Shown: positions 19,757 through 31,587 of the stretch, piece by piece | Layout: each line of letters starts with the position of its first letter | How positions within the stretch are numbered: the stretch's first letter is position 1 | Assembly (NCBI GenBank): GCA_963966185.1 | Contig: CAWZYM010000331.1 | Span: 1,733,501-1,797,500, forward strand | Direction of reading: 5' to 3' | From: Rhabditoides inermis | Lineage: Eukaryota; Nematoda; Chromadorea; Rhabditida; Rhabditidae | Length of the DNA stretch: 64,000 nucleotides | The notes under the pieces: generated by a model | What the model was told of the DNA's origin: nothing | Database searches by the model: none | Seen by the model: only the letters and a program-made list of their open reading frames with translations | Made by a program: the position numbers and the translations under genes

Positions 19757-22535
19757 GAGCACTGAGAGCAATCTAGTTAGTCTTTTTTCGTGTAATATTC
19801 GTTCTATTCGTAAAAATCTAAGTTTATTAACTCATCGTTTGTCTAACTTTCCCATATCAATCAATGTTATCTGTGAAACTTGGCTTAGTCCCTCTGACCA
19901 TGTCCCAACCTTTCCATCATATACGTGCCATTCCGTGGCAAGAACTCATAAGGGTGGTGGAGGAGTACTCGTTTGCATTTCTGCGCGCGTTCAAAACACA
20001 CTGCTTGCAGTCCACAGCTGTTGCTCTTTTGATTGTGTCGCTGTCCGGATTTCATGTGGTGTATCTGAGTTTGTTCTGATTGGGTTGTATAGACCTCCAG
20101 GATCAGATCCGCAATTTACTCCGCTCTTCTCCCAGTTTGTGAAGGATCTAAACGTTGATTGCACGCTTCTTATCGTTGGTGATTTGAATTTCCCTGGTAT
20201 ACGGTGGCATTCTCAAAGCGCAAGTACTGCATCCTCACAAGGTTTTCTCTCGTATTGTAACTCCCTAGGTCTCTATCAACTAGTGACAGAGCCAACTCGT
20301 GGCATGAACATACTCGATTTAATTCTCTCCACTGATCGAACCTTGATCAATAATGTGCGTGTGGGGATCGCGTATTCTGATCATTGTTGTGTGGAAGGAG
20401 AAATGACGTTGATATGCAAAAGAGCGCGTGATACTGCCCACGCTGCTTATGACTTTCGTAACGGTGACTACAATGCTATTATCCAAGATCTCTCTTTGGT
20501 GAATTGGTCAGCTGAGTTGTCAGACTCTGATATAAATTCCCGTTATTCCCGATTCTGTGACATTATAAAAGACGCAATACGCTACCGTATACCTCAAATA
20601 CAAGTCAACCGTGATCACTCTCCAAAATTCCCAAAATGGCTAGAAAAACTTCAAAATAGAGTAAGACGGTTGCACCATCGGCAGAAAACTTCCAGTAGCA
20701 TACAGGATCGAGAGCGTTATAAGTGCTTACTGAAAGAGTATCGTCGAAGTATCAAACAATGCATACAAGAACGAGAAGCACACATCCTGAACAGTTCCTC
20801 TCCTGCGCGCCACTGGCAATATGTAAAATCGAGGTTAGCACCGGTTGACCCCATTCCGGATCTAACTGATAGTAGTGGTAGAGTAGTCTCAGACGATCAA
20901 GAAAGAGCCACTCTATTCAATGAGTTCTTTGGCTCGGTCTTCTCGAGAGATAATAACGAGCCATTCCATTTACAAGACCATCCTGGTGCCCACTCGATAG
21001 CAGACGTAGATTTCAGTCCCCATTGTGTTTACGAATACCTGAAAAGAACTAAAAGAAAAATATCCTGTGGTCCAGATGAGATTCCCTCTATTATTTTACA
21101 AGCCCTCGCTGTTGTCATCGCAGAACCTCTATCGATAATTTTCTCACAGTGTTTTCATGAGGGTGTTATTCCATCAATATGGCGTAAGGGTATAGTTGTC
21201 CCGGTCTTCAAAAGTGGTGATAAAACACAGTGTACTAACTATCGACCTATTACGTTGACCTGTTGCGCAAGCCGGGTGTTTGAGAGAATGCTATGCTATA
21301 ACATTCGATGTCATTTGTGGAAATACAACATAATAAATCCACAGCAGCATGGTTTTCTCGATGGTAGAGGCACAACAAGTCAAATGGTTGAATATGTAGG
21401 ATATTTAGTTAAACATTTGGATAAAAAAATACCGGTAGACACGATTTATCTAGATATTAAAAAAGCGTTTGATTCAGTTGTTCATAGAAGATTAAATGAG
21501 GTATGCAGGTCATACAAGATTGATGGAAAAACTCTCCGGTGGTTAAATATGTTTCTATCTGACCGTACTCAGTCGGTAAGGGTGGGCACAGGACTATCAG
21601 ATTGGATTCCAGTTCTTAGTGGTGTACCACAAGGTAGTGTTGTTGGACCTCTACTTTTCTTGATCTTTGTAAATGGAATCGGCTCTGTTATTAAACATAG
21701 CAAATACTTCTTGTACGCGGATGACATGAAACTGTCAATTCCACAGAATATTCCCAATTTCAAAGTATTACTCGAAACTGACTTGGTAAATGTACATCAA
21801 TGGCTTGGTGAGCGCCAACTCTTACTATCGGCTGCTAAATCCAGAGTTATTCATTTTGGAAAACGTGCCATCAAGTCTGTATATACGTGTGATGGCTCCG
21901 TAATAGCCTGCACTGACTCAATCAAAGATCTTGGTGTTTATCTCACATCCGATCTCAGTCCAAGCGAGCATATCAGAAAAATCATTCAGAAAACATCTTC
22001 ACGAGTCGGTGTATTACGAATGGCCTTCCAACGGAATGAGTCGTTGTTTTTAAACTTCTATAAATATAAAATACGACCAGTTCTCGAGTACGGTAGTGAG
22101 GTGCTTCTTGCACTTAACGTAACTCAAACTAACGAATTAGAAGCTGTGCAAAGATCCTTCACTAGAATGCTTGCCCCGAAACTGTCATATCATTGTCGAC
22201 TGAAACAATTGGAGCTTGACACACTGTGGACTCGCAGAACTTTGTCAGATTTGCGCCTTGTTCATAGCTATCTGTATGGTTTCGTAAACGCTCCCAATCC
22301 CTTCATGCTTGCAAATTCAAGATCATCATCATTGCGTTCGAATGGCTTGAAATTACAGAGTATCTCCAAGACCACCCTTAGCCAGAGTTTTATCACACAT
22401 CGAGTAGTGAAATACTGGAATCTCTTAGATTCAAATACAGTATGCCAATTTAAAAAGACGGACTTCAGAGTACGACTAGTGTCTTTTTTCACAAATAACT
22501 TATCTCGTTTTACTGATGACCCCACCCGTATATAA
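19749..22535 (+). CDS. LINE ORF2: AP endonuclease and reverse transcriptase (928 aa)
   Basis: The N-terminal APE-type endonuclease shows CETWLS, HKGGGGVLV, GLYRPPGSD, VGDLNFPG and a late SDHC. The RT palm shows YRPITLTC, QHGFLDGRGTTS, TIYLDIKKAFDSV, LSGVPQGSVVGPLLF and the catalytic YADD (LYADDMKLS). A thumb/C-terminal region follows (QTNELEAVQRSFTRML). There is no RNase H domain and no stop or frameshift, so the element may be young or active. Order and motifs fit the CR1/jockey group; exact clade assignment would need a tree. It makes target-primed cDNA at nicked DNA. Confidence 0.93.
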   Translation: MSKSTESNLVSLFSCNIRSIRKNLSLLTHRLSNFPISINVICETWLSPSDHVPTFPSYTCHSVARTHKGGGGVLVCISARVQNTLLAVHSCCSFDCVAVRISCGVSEFVLIGLYRPPGSDPQFTPLFSQFVKDLNVDCTLLIVGDLNFPGIRWHSQSASTASSQGFLSYCNSLGLYQLVTEPTRGMNILDLILSTDRTLINNVRVGIAYSDHCCVEGEMTLICKRARDTAHAAYDFRNGDYNAIIQDLSLVNWSAELSDSDINSRYSRFCDIIKDAIRYRIPQIQVNRDHSPKFPKWLEKLQNRVRRLHHRQKTSSSIQDRERYKCLLKEYRRSIKQCIQEREAHILNSSSPARHWQYVKSRLAPVDPIPDLTDSSGRVVSDDQERATLFNEFFGSVFSRDNNEPFHLQDHPGAHSIADVDFSPHCVYEYLKRTKRKISCGPDEIPSIILQALAVVIAEPLSIIFSQCFHEGVIPSIWRKGIVVPVFKSGDKTQCTNYRPITLTCCASRVFERMLCYNIRCHLWKYNIINPQQHGFLDGRGTTSQMVEYVGYLVKHLDKKIPVDTIYLDIKKAFDSVVHRRLNEVCRSYKIDGKTLRWLNMFLSDRTQSVRVGTGLSDWIPVLSGVPQGSVVGPLLFLIFVNGIGSVIKHSKYFLYADDMKLSIPQNIPNFKVLLETDLVNVHQWLGERQLLLSAAKSRVIHFGKRAIKSVYTCDGSVIACTDSIKDLGVYLTSDLSPSEHIRKIIQKTSSRVGVLRMAFQRNESLFLNFYKYKIRPVLEYGSEVLLALNVTQTNELEAVQRSFTRMLAPKLSYHCRLKQLELDTLWTRRTLSDLRLVHSYLYGFVNAPNPFMLANSRSSSLRSNGLKLQSISKTTLSQSFITHRVVKYWNLLDSNTVCQFKKTDFRVRLVSFFTNNLSRFTDDPTRI

Positions 22536-22784
22536 ATTGATTGCTCTCAGGCGAGTAGGTAGCCCGAGTTTGATTCCTTTCTGTTCTGGACGGTTGAAGT
22601 AGTTTCTGTGTCTGTGTTTGAGATGACAACCCATTCTATGCGCTCGTATGGGTGCCAATGGGCTCTGTCACAGTCTTCACTTTGTCCCTACTCACGGGTC
22701 TGACCGTTAGTTTGTTGGATGCTGTGTGTTGTGATTTTGTGATTTCTGATTATGAATAAAGAAATTATTATGTCATTAAGTATA

Positions 22785-22905
22785 GTTATGTGGTAACGTT
22801 CACGGTTCGTGGACAATACTACACCCCGGTTCGATTCCCGCTACGTGCCAACAGTTTTGCCACGTTCTGAAAAGTGAATTTCGATGAACCTTGGTAAAAA
22901 CACAC
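22785..22905 (+). repeat. tRNA-derived SINE-like sequence at the LINE 3' side
   Basis: TGTGGTAACG...GGTTCGATTCCCGC carries A- and B-box-like motifs, and the tail CAGTTTTGCCA...TTTCGATGAACCTTGG matches 42072-42183. An acceptor-like pairing (GUAG.../...GCUAC) is clearer in the 42-kb copy. Not a functional tRNA. Confidence 0.65.
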
Positions 22906-22948
22906 ACGTATACAAAAAATATGTACATAAAATGTGATTTATTTTAGT

Positions 22949-24318
22949 TTATAAAGGTCTAACAGTAACGTTTCTAATACTTGCTGTCACTATCGAAATA
23001 TTATTTATGTTTGTTATGCGCTTAGCTCCAAACAAGGAGAGAAGAAACGTTCTGAAAGATACTGTATTTGTATGACTACATACCCCATTGACAAAAACTC
23101 ACCTGTATGGTTTATACAGTATTAGCATTGCTACAGTACCCCAAACACTGTGACATGAAAGAAGAGCAAATGTCCAATCGGTCTTGTCTGAACATCGCAT
23201 CATTGATTCTGAATTGTGAAGTTTTCACGCTTTTGCTCACTTATCATTGGCCACCATTGAGTAATCAGAACGGCCAACATTACAGTAATAGGTGCTATCA
23301 ATCCGAACAAAGCAAACATGGTCTTAAAAGAACAATGTAGATATAAAACATGATACATAAACTGAACACCTGTAAAAGTAGCGTGTAAACTAGAGTTTTC
23401 TGCAACTTCCGAGTAGATAGACTCATCGACTTTTGATTATGAGATAATAATACAATAGAACCGAAGGAACAGTACAGTACCATCAATGTCAAGGTCAGTA
23501 CAACCCCTCCGAGAACCACGATCCACATCTAAAATAAACAAGTCGTCAATAAAGTGACTCTACTTTATCTCCGATCTCACATCATCTTCATCATAATAAA
23601 ATGTTCCCGATAACGGCAGACTCGGGTTTTCTTCAACCAATCTCGCAAGCGCAGCTTTTTTCTAAGAGTTTTCGAAAATTTTCAGAACGGTTAGTTTTGA
23701 TAAATCACCTGGATGAACTGATTGAGCTCATCTCCGTGAATTGGATGCATATGATAAATGCACGCACTCACGACGCATATCGTTGTCAAATAGAGCATTG
23801 ATAAATACACATTCAAACGTCTCGTAGGAAAAGGCACGGATCCGCTTAGATTGGAAATCACTATGTAACGATACAAGAACGGTTGAACGAAAGAACAACC
23901 GCTCATTGCGGCAAAAGGACATCCGATATTCTAGAGATATTCATGCTTTGATATTAAATATATTTTTACCGCTAGTTTATACAAGTCCAAGTGAAACACT
24001 GTTCCCAGTAAACCCGCTGGATAGCCAATGACAATAGGAAAAAGGATACATGGAATAGCAAATACACCGATGAATGTGTCGAAAAGTAGGGCACAAACCT
24101 TGAATGGAATTTTTTTTCTGATAATACTGTAAGTATACATATACCTGATTACAAAGTAAATGCCATTTGTAAGCTTTCATCGACGAATCCGATTTGAAAA
24201 TAATGATATAGAAAGCGAATAAAGACAGAGAAATTGTGACTATGGAAATGCAATGACAAAATGTTGCGAGTTTATCGTGAACAGATAAGTCGTATGTATA
24301 CTGTAGCGAGTCATCCAT
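22949..24318 (-). pseudogene. srh-like chemoreceptor copy B, near-intact inverted duplicate with a 2-nt frame problem
   Basis: Exons in transcription order: 24318-24145, 24117-23970, 23930-23709, 23661-23581, 23528-23370, 23322-23241, 23187-23103, 23051-22949. All match copy A in length except exon 2 (148 instead of 150 nt), where an A8 run follows the CAG acceptor. With these sites the frame shifts after residue 58. The conserved TM7 SCHG is SCHS here, and the exon-6 acceptor is AAG instead of CAG. It may be a young pseudogene, use another acceptor, or contain a homopolymer assembly error. The remaining exons have no stops. Confidence 0.8.
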
Positions 24319-25347
24319 TCTTCTCAGCACCGCAAATAAGGCTATGAGTAAGGCGGACCTTTAGAAATTTCACAGAGCGAACACAGCTAGTTTCTATGCA
24401 AATGTCAGGTGTCTTTGAATCTTTTTTTAATCACCATAATGTCTGTTGTGAAAAGTCCTAAACTCTTGCGAGCCCACTATAATTACAGTAGTCGTTTTGA
24501 TTCACCTGCGTAGCCCGGCATTCTAGACGGTTCCACTTTACTGTCTTTATATTCTTGTCGCTAGCACGTAGGCGTGCTGATATTTCCGCAGGCAGTACCT
24601 ACAGCTAAAGATGTGTGATGTAAATATGCTCCCTCTGAACATTTCACTGCAATCACAATAGATCGTTTTTGTGCAGTCTGTGAATATACTGATACGCAGG
24701 GTCCATCGTACCAGTCGTTTTCATTTTGCTTAGTCTTTCACGGGCCGCGGAACGTCGGCCGCAGCCTTGTCTTCTTTTATCCGAACCATCCACGCAACGA
24801 AGGCGTCTTTGGCTTGCCTCCTGACAAAATCGAGAAATCGTTGACACAGGGGAATAGGAAAATGGATTTAAAAAAAATTGCATCTGGAAAATATCCGTGT
24901 TTGCCTTGTGAAATTACTTATTAATGAATGATTTGCTCCGTGAAATTAGATGCGTCTTGCTCATAATCATTACATTTCTCCCAAACGTCCATACCTGCCG
25001 TACCTGTAGACCTGTTATCGGTAACAAATATAAATCCAAAATCGAAAATCTATCTACTGCAGACACTCCATCCTAATTCATATTCATACCGTTCTTCCAT
25101 ACGTTATTTTTTCAAGCATGTTACCAAAAAGACTTCTCCAAAATCCATGTATTCCTGTACAAACTCATACAAAACGTGTAAAAAGTGTCAATATAAAGCA
25201 GGATTAAAACATATTGTCAAACAATCTCAAGGGGGCACCAGCTTTGGGAAGCGAACTACAGTGAGCGGGAAGGAGACCATAAGCCCCTTAGGACCATAGG
25301 ACCATAGGACCATAGGACCATGGAACCTCCAGGACCATAGGAGCCTG
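24319..25347. other. Intergenic between srh copy B and the 3' end of dishevelled
   Basis: Contains the inverted srh 5' flank (to about 24420), a repeat segment at 24431-24488 shared with 10339-10400 and 46801-46865, and a minus-strand open stretch (RFLDFVRRQAKDAFVAWMVR..., about 24855-24745) that I cannot assign. A 10-bp AGGACCATAG tandem repeat lies at about 25289-25321. Confidence 0.5.
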
Positions 25348-25505
25348 TTAGAATAGCTCGTTGAGCTCATAGGGATGGTCCATTGCCATTCGGAACGACT
25401 GTCGACTGGCTGCTACGTCTGAGGGAAGCTCGTGAAGGGGCTGCTGCTGAGAGACAGCCTGCGGGGGAGCGGGAGGCAGGATCACGTTGCGGCTGGAAAG
25501 AGAGG

Positions 25506-25567
<62 letters not shown>

Positions 25568-25931
25568 GAGAGATCCACACACTCACTTCCTTCTATGGTC
25601 GCTGCCGCTTCCGCTGCCGTCTCCACTCCCAGCACTCACCTGACTCCGCACATCGTTCGGTCTTCCCAAGAGGGGGTAGGGCGACACAGGCATCGAAGCA
25701 TAGCCAGACACCTACAACCACCAGTCACAGTAAGCCACCGTACAGTACCCCAATCATGCACCCACACACAGAAAAACACTGAAAAAACATAAATATTTAT
25801 TAATCAATTTTCAAACCAAACACATATACAAACTGCAATCTGTGCAAATCAAATAAAAACTGTAAAGTAAGTGTAAAACGTGTGATGTGACATGGCTATG
25901 CGACTGCGAGTCATGAGCAAGTGAGAGAGTG

Positions 25932-25977
<46 letters not shown>

Positions 25978-28900
25978 GTGTGTGGAGAGAGAGAGAGTGT
26001 GTGGAGAGAGAGAGTGATAGGGAGAGCACCAGGACACAGGGGTGGAAGGAAAGAAGTGCACAAGGTACAACGGTTCCTATGGGCACTTCTTCCCAGGGAG
26101 GGAAGGGACACTGGACACAGGGATAGTAGGAGAGAAGTGCACATGGATCTGCAGTTCCTATGTGCACTTCTTCCAAGGGACGACGGGACACGGGGGACAG
26201 GGACAGGGACACCGGTGCGTGGATGGATGCATGCATGACTAGACTACTCAAATGTCCATGACATACAGTCCCTGCCCTGTCCTCACCATGCTCCCGCCAG
26301 TGGCTGCTCCCCCGGCTGGCACGGCCGAGCCGCGCGCCGCCCAGCGAGCATCGTCCGGAAGAGGCGTCCGGTAGCGGGCAAAGTCTGCAACAACACAAGA
26401 AATGATCTCATTCTGATTCAATCACCTTAATTTTATTCGTTACATCGTTACGTTATGAACTTGAGCTTATACGTAGGTGAAAACCTATTTCACACCAAAC
26501 AACCAACACTACATGGGTTTTTATACATGGGGTTTGATGATTTCAACAGCCAATTATTACCCGCTACTGTATCAACTGATATAATAAATAAGTGGAAACC
26601 TATTTCACACCAAACAACTGAACACCTCCTCCTCTCTCTCTCTCCCCCTCCCTCCCTCCCCCTCTCTCTAACCCTCCACTCACCGGCGCACTCCTCCCCC
26701 AGCACGTAGTAGCACTGCTCGGTGAAGGTGATCTTGTTGACGACGTGCGCTATCAGCTTCGCCTTCAGCAGGTCCGACGCGTACTTGCGAGCGTCCTGCA
26801 ACGAACGCATCAAGTACAAACAATGTCGGGTTGATGTTATCGCAATAAAAGAGATTATACGCCCAACGACATAACAATATTCATTAGGTCGTGAAACATA
26901 CATTCACATTTCACTAATTGAATTTGCAAGTCCCCCATTTTCCAGCTGCAATACCACACCTGTCTAAAACCACCGCTACTCAGTCCGATCAGATAACGCG
27001 CGTTTCAAAGCCGCCACACATTCCAATGAACCGCAATGAATCACTACCCCAATGATTCACAGTCTCACTTTCGCTCACATCAAATCGCAAAACCTTTCTG
27101 AATCACAAAACCCCCTCCTCACCTTGCGTTCTCTCAAGCCCTCCACGTGTTCCAGTAGCCAGTCGACGAGGTCAGAGCCTGTAGAGGGAGGAGTTAGAGA
27201 GAGAGAGAGAGAGAGAGAGAGATCGCTAGACGAACCGAGGAAGCTCATGGGGATGGGTATCTTGAGCCATGTGCGGTTCTTGATGTCCAGTCCACTGCCC
27301 GGCATCGACATTGACTCCACCACCCGCTTCCTGCAAGCATTGCACATACTAGCACAATCATTTGTGCAACAACTCCTCGCAGAAATTGGACAACTTCCAT
27401 CACACCATGCGTACCAATTTGAGGAAACATACAATCCACATGACAAAATATTCCGCTAGTTTAGACCATTACGCCTACCAATTAGGGGCGGCGCGCAGCG
27501 GCGCCCGTTTGTTTTGAGCTGTGACGCGCGCAACACGCCACTCCCAAGGCACACACGATTTCTCTATTCTAATACAATATACTTAATTAGTGTGCGTTAT
27601 TTGTTAGAATATCACTTTGTAAGACCTATGAGTATGATTCGTGAAACCAATATCGGTTGCGGCATCCAAAAACCGCCCTCTCTTGCTCTCTCCCGCTTTG
27701 CCACTAAACGTGTTTACGACGGCGGCGGCGGCGGCGGCGACGACGGTGTGCATCACGTAAGCTCCGCCCACTGCACTTTGCGCTCATTGGTCGCTCGGCT
27801 CTCTTGCGTGCGCACTCTGATTGGCTGAGCGCATGCCCCGCCCTTCGTTCACCCACTCTCGTGTCGGCTCGCCGTCCAGGCCACCGCCCCAGTTTTGGCG
27901 CGAAAACTGTGGGGGGAGGGGAGTGTGCGGAGCGGAGTGAGTGGGTAAGAGAGAGAGACGCGAAATAGCGCGTGTCAATGAGAGACTGGCATTGGCAGGC
28001 GCACGAGCGATTCGACAAAGCAGTGCGTTTCCATATTCAGGATACGTTTTCTAAAGTTTCGAATATGTATACATAACATGTTCGGCACATCAACCTGAAA
28101 AACAATTTCTTCGAAATTTGAGAAAAGGACATCCATTCTCTTTCGAAAAGTACACGAGTAAAGAGGAGTGGTTTGTTTTGATCTAATTCAACAAAAGCAC
28201 ATGCATAAAATCTCTTCGCAGCTGACTAAAATTTCAAAACAAACCTGCTCTTTCTGATCGATGAAAAATATAGTATGCACTATAATCGTGTCATACATTT
28301 TGTTGCAAGTTACTTGTTGGGATTAACAGTATCCTGAATACCTGAACTCAACATGCTAACAAGAAAACAATTAGAGTTTTAAAACATCGTTCGAAAGAGC
28401 AGGTTTGTTTTGAAATTTTAGTCAGCTGCGAAGAGATTTTATGCATGTGCTTTTGTTGAATTAGATCAAAACAAACCACTCCTCTTTACTCGTGTACTTT
28501 TCGAAAGAGAATGGATGTCCTTTTCTCAAATTTCGAAGAAATTGTTTTTCAGGTTGATGTGCCGAACATGTTATGTATACATATTCGAAACTTTAGAAAA
28601 CGTATCCTGAATATGTTTACATCTACAATCAACACCGCCAATATCAACTTATCGTGAAACATACAACACCCAACCCCTCATCCAACTACTGTCATATCCC
28701 ACATCTCCCCCACTCACTCGACCAACTTCTCCCATACCTCCCCGCCCACTCACTTGTCCGTGTGCACATCCAACCGCCCCAGCTGGACGACCGTCTGCGG
28801 AACGCCGCCCGCCCCGCCAGCAGAGCCAGACGTCACCTGGAGAAAGGACAAGACATCAACCATGGAGAGTTCAGTACAAGTATGCTTCATGTACTATCTA

Positions 28901-31553
28901 ATATGGACAGAATGCGCAATCCAAACAGTACAAGTATGTTTCAAGCTCTTTCTAATATAGTCAGTTGTAAGAACAATGTAATCAATTGGGTGGCATGACA
29001 AAACTAGACGACAACAATCTGTGTTCTACCGTACCATCGTTCTACTAAACTACCGTACTACCGTACCACCGTACCACCGTACCCACCGTGCTGCTGCTGG
29101 GCGGTCTCCCGTGGTGGTGGTAGTCGCCGGGGATGGGGGTGGGAGCGCCCTCAGAACCTGCAACGAGCATGCCTCACTCACTCTACGCTTCAACATTTAC
29201 AAAAGTCAAAGGTAGTCTCCGAGATTATTCTGCGGAACCATAAAACCGTAAAATAAAGCAGGGCAAAAATACGTATCACGACATTTCTAAAAAGGGCGAC
29301 ACATAATCTATAGACAATTCCTTGCCTCATCGAAGGACCCGACCCACCCTCCAATATGCTCGGCATTCCGCGCATCGCATTCGTGTGCTGGATCCACGCC
29401 TGAGTGTCGATGGGGCGGACCTGGAGAGGAACCAGTCAGGAACCAGTCAGGAACCAGTCAGGAATCAATCAGGAACCAATCAGGAACCAGTCAGGGACCA
29501 GTCAGGAACCAGGAACCGAGAGAGAGAGAGAGAGAGAGGGGGGGAGGGAGAGAGAGAGAGTGAGAGACTCACGGGCTCGTCTCTGGCCGGCGCCCTGGGG
29601 GCAGTGAAGCAGCTCTTCGGTCCGTTCTCGAAACACTTGGCCACCGTGAGCTTGATGGGACCCTTGCGCGCCACTGCGTCCCTGGAAAGAAAACATATGA
29701 CCCAAGAGAAAATACGTTCCAGCTAGACCTGAAAATCCAGAGACCAACACGCACTTTAATTCCTGCTCACTCATTCGAAATCAAGAATGAATCCTTCCCC
29801 CTCTAATATCACAGATAATATGTTTCCACTACACCTCACAGCCCAGTGGTCAACACGCATTTCAATATCTTCTCAGATAGTTTGTATTTTGAATACATAC
29901 TCACCCCTGAACCACTATTACTATCTACTTTCAACACCAACTCAGAAACAAACACCCACCTCAACACGTCGACAGCCTGGTCGTTGGTGAAGTTCTCGAA
30001 AGAGATGTCGTTCACCTGCAGGATCATGTCGCCCGCCTCGATACGGCCGTCCAGGGCCACCGCACCGCCTGCCAACATACGGGAATCAAACACTAGTTGG
30101 CATACTTACCACTTCCATTAATGAAATCTCCACGTACAACTAACCTCTAACACTCTCGAAACATAATATTTGTGGAGTGAGCAACACAAGACGATCACAC
30201 GGTTTTATTACCTACCTAACAAATTCTGATTCTGATATTACCTTACTTTCTAAGATTAACCACAACTCGCATCCACCTAACCTCTTACTTTCTCGAAACC
30301 TACTATTTGTGGGCATGAACTCTCCCCACAACGCACCCTTCATGATGTTGGCGACGTAGATGCCGTTGTCTCCACGGGCCGAGCTCTGGCCGACGATGGA
30401 TATGCCGAGGAAGTTGACCGTGTCCATGTTGAGGGTGACTGTGATCACGTCCAGACTCATAGAAGACTCCGTGATCGAAGAGAACGAGGAGGCCCTGGAA
30501 AGGTGCGTGAACAAGCTGTCAGACACACTGCTATACAACAATACATCCACGGGCAAGCGGTTACGGACAGAATGGGACAGACAGACAGGACAGACAGACA
30601 GACACGCACCTGCTGGGCTTCCTATAGTTCTTGCTCCTCATCTTCCGCCGCCTGTGCATGTTCTCGTGTTGGCGGGACACCGATGTGATGTCGGTGGTCG
30701 TAGAGCCGCTGGAAAGAGAGAACAATGGTATACGTGGAAAGTATGTTTCACAAATGTATGAAACCCGTTACATAGAGATATTGTACAATTCGTCGTGTAT
30801 ATTCTGTCTGGTTAATGACTATTTTATGTTTCACAAATACATGAAACACATTACATCGAAAAATTATGCAATAGAAGTATGTAATAGACAATTGGCCAAT
30901 CTCCTACTACCTACCATCACACACACTAGCATACGCTATCGCCATATTTAATGTTCGCAGATATCATATCATTGTTTAATGTACTTTTCACAAATCTATC
31001 AAATAAAACTAACTAAATTATTACGTAATCCAGTTATAATATCCCGAGCCCCTCATATCAAATGATGCAAAATTGCAAATGCAAGCCCATTTTCATTCAT
31101 TTTCATTCAGACGAACCGAAACTTCTCCGCACACCCCATAAATATCCCGCCAACCACTTTCCTCCACCTCCACTCTCTGCCTGCCAGCCCACCTCATCCT
31201 CCACTTCCCGAATCACACATCCCCTCCCCCTCCAAAGATCGAGTGGAACACGAAAAAAACGCGAGAACGCCCATAATTCATTCACCCCAATCACTCTCGC
31301 TCAGCCAATCAACCTACCCGCTACATTACAACCCTTCCAAACACTCACGCATCACGGCGCCGCGGCAGATAGTACTCTCCCGAAGATGTGGAAAGAGAAA
31401 AGGACGAGCCGGCGAGGGACATGACGAGCAATGCGAGTATGCCACTATGCGAGCCCAACCTAATCCCTGCTCATCGCTCACCCCAGTGGGGGCATCCCCC
31501 AACCAACCAACCACCCGGCTCTAGTCGGCGCGCGCAGCGGGAAGCGAGAAGAG

Positions 31554-31587
<34 letters not shown>

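Larger units (their letters stand above)
18780..22785 (+). mobile_element. CR1/jockey-like LINE, apparently full length with two intact ORFs
   Basis: Two overlapping ORFs (18893-19756 and 19749-22535) encode a coiled-coil/RRM-type protein and an endonuclease-RT protein without RNase H. The 5' UTR segment 18786-18836 recurs at 42032-42072. The 3' UTR ends near GAATAAAGAAATTATTATG (22754-22772). The boundaries are estimates and no target duplication could be defined. Confidence 0.85.

Noticed and set aside
18857..19771. 304-codon minus-strand ORF over LINE ORF1
   Set aside because: ORF1 plus the overlapping ORF2 on the + strand fit LINE architecture; the antisense frame has no recognisable motif.
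24745..24860. Minus-strand open stretch RFLDFVRRQAKDAFVAWMVR...
   Set aside because: Possible gene relic, but too short and without supporting exons to call.
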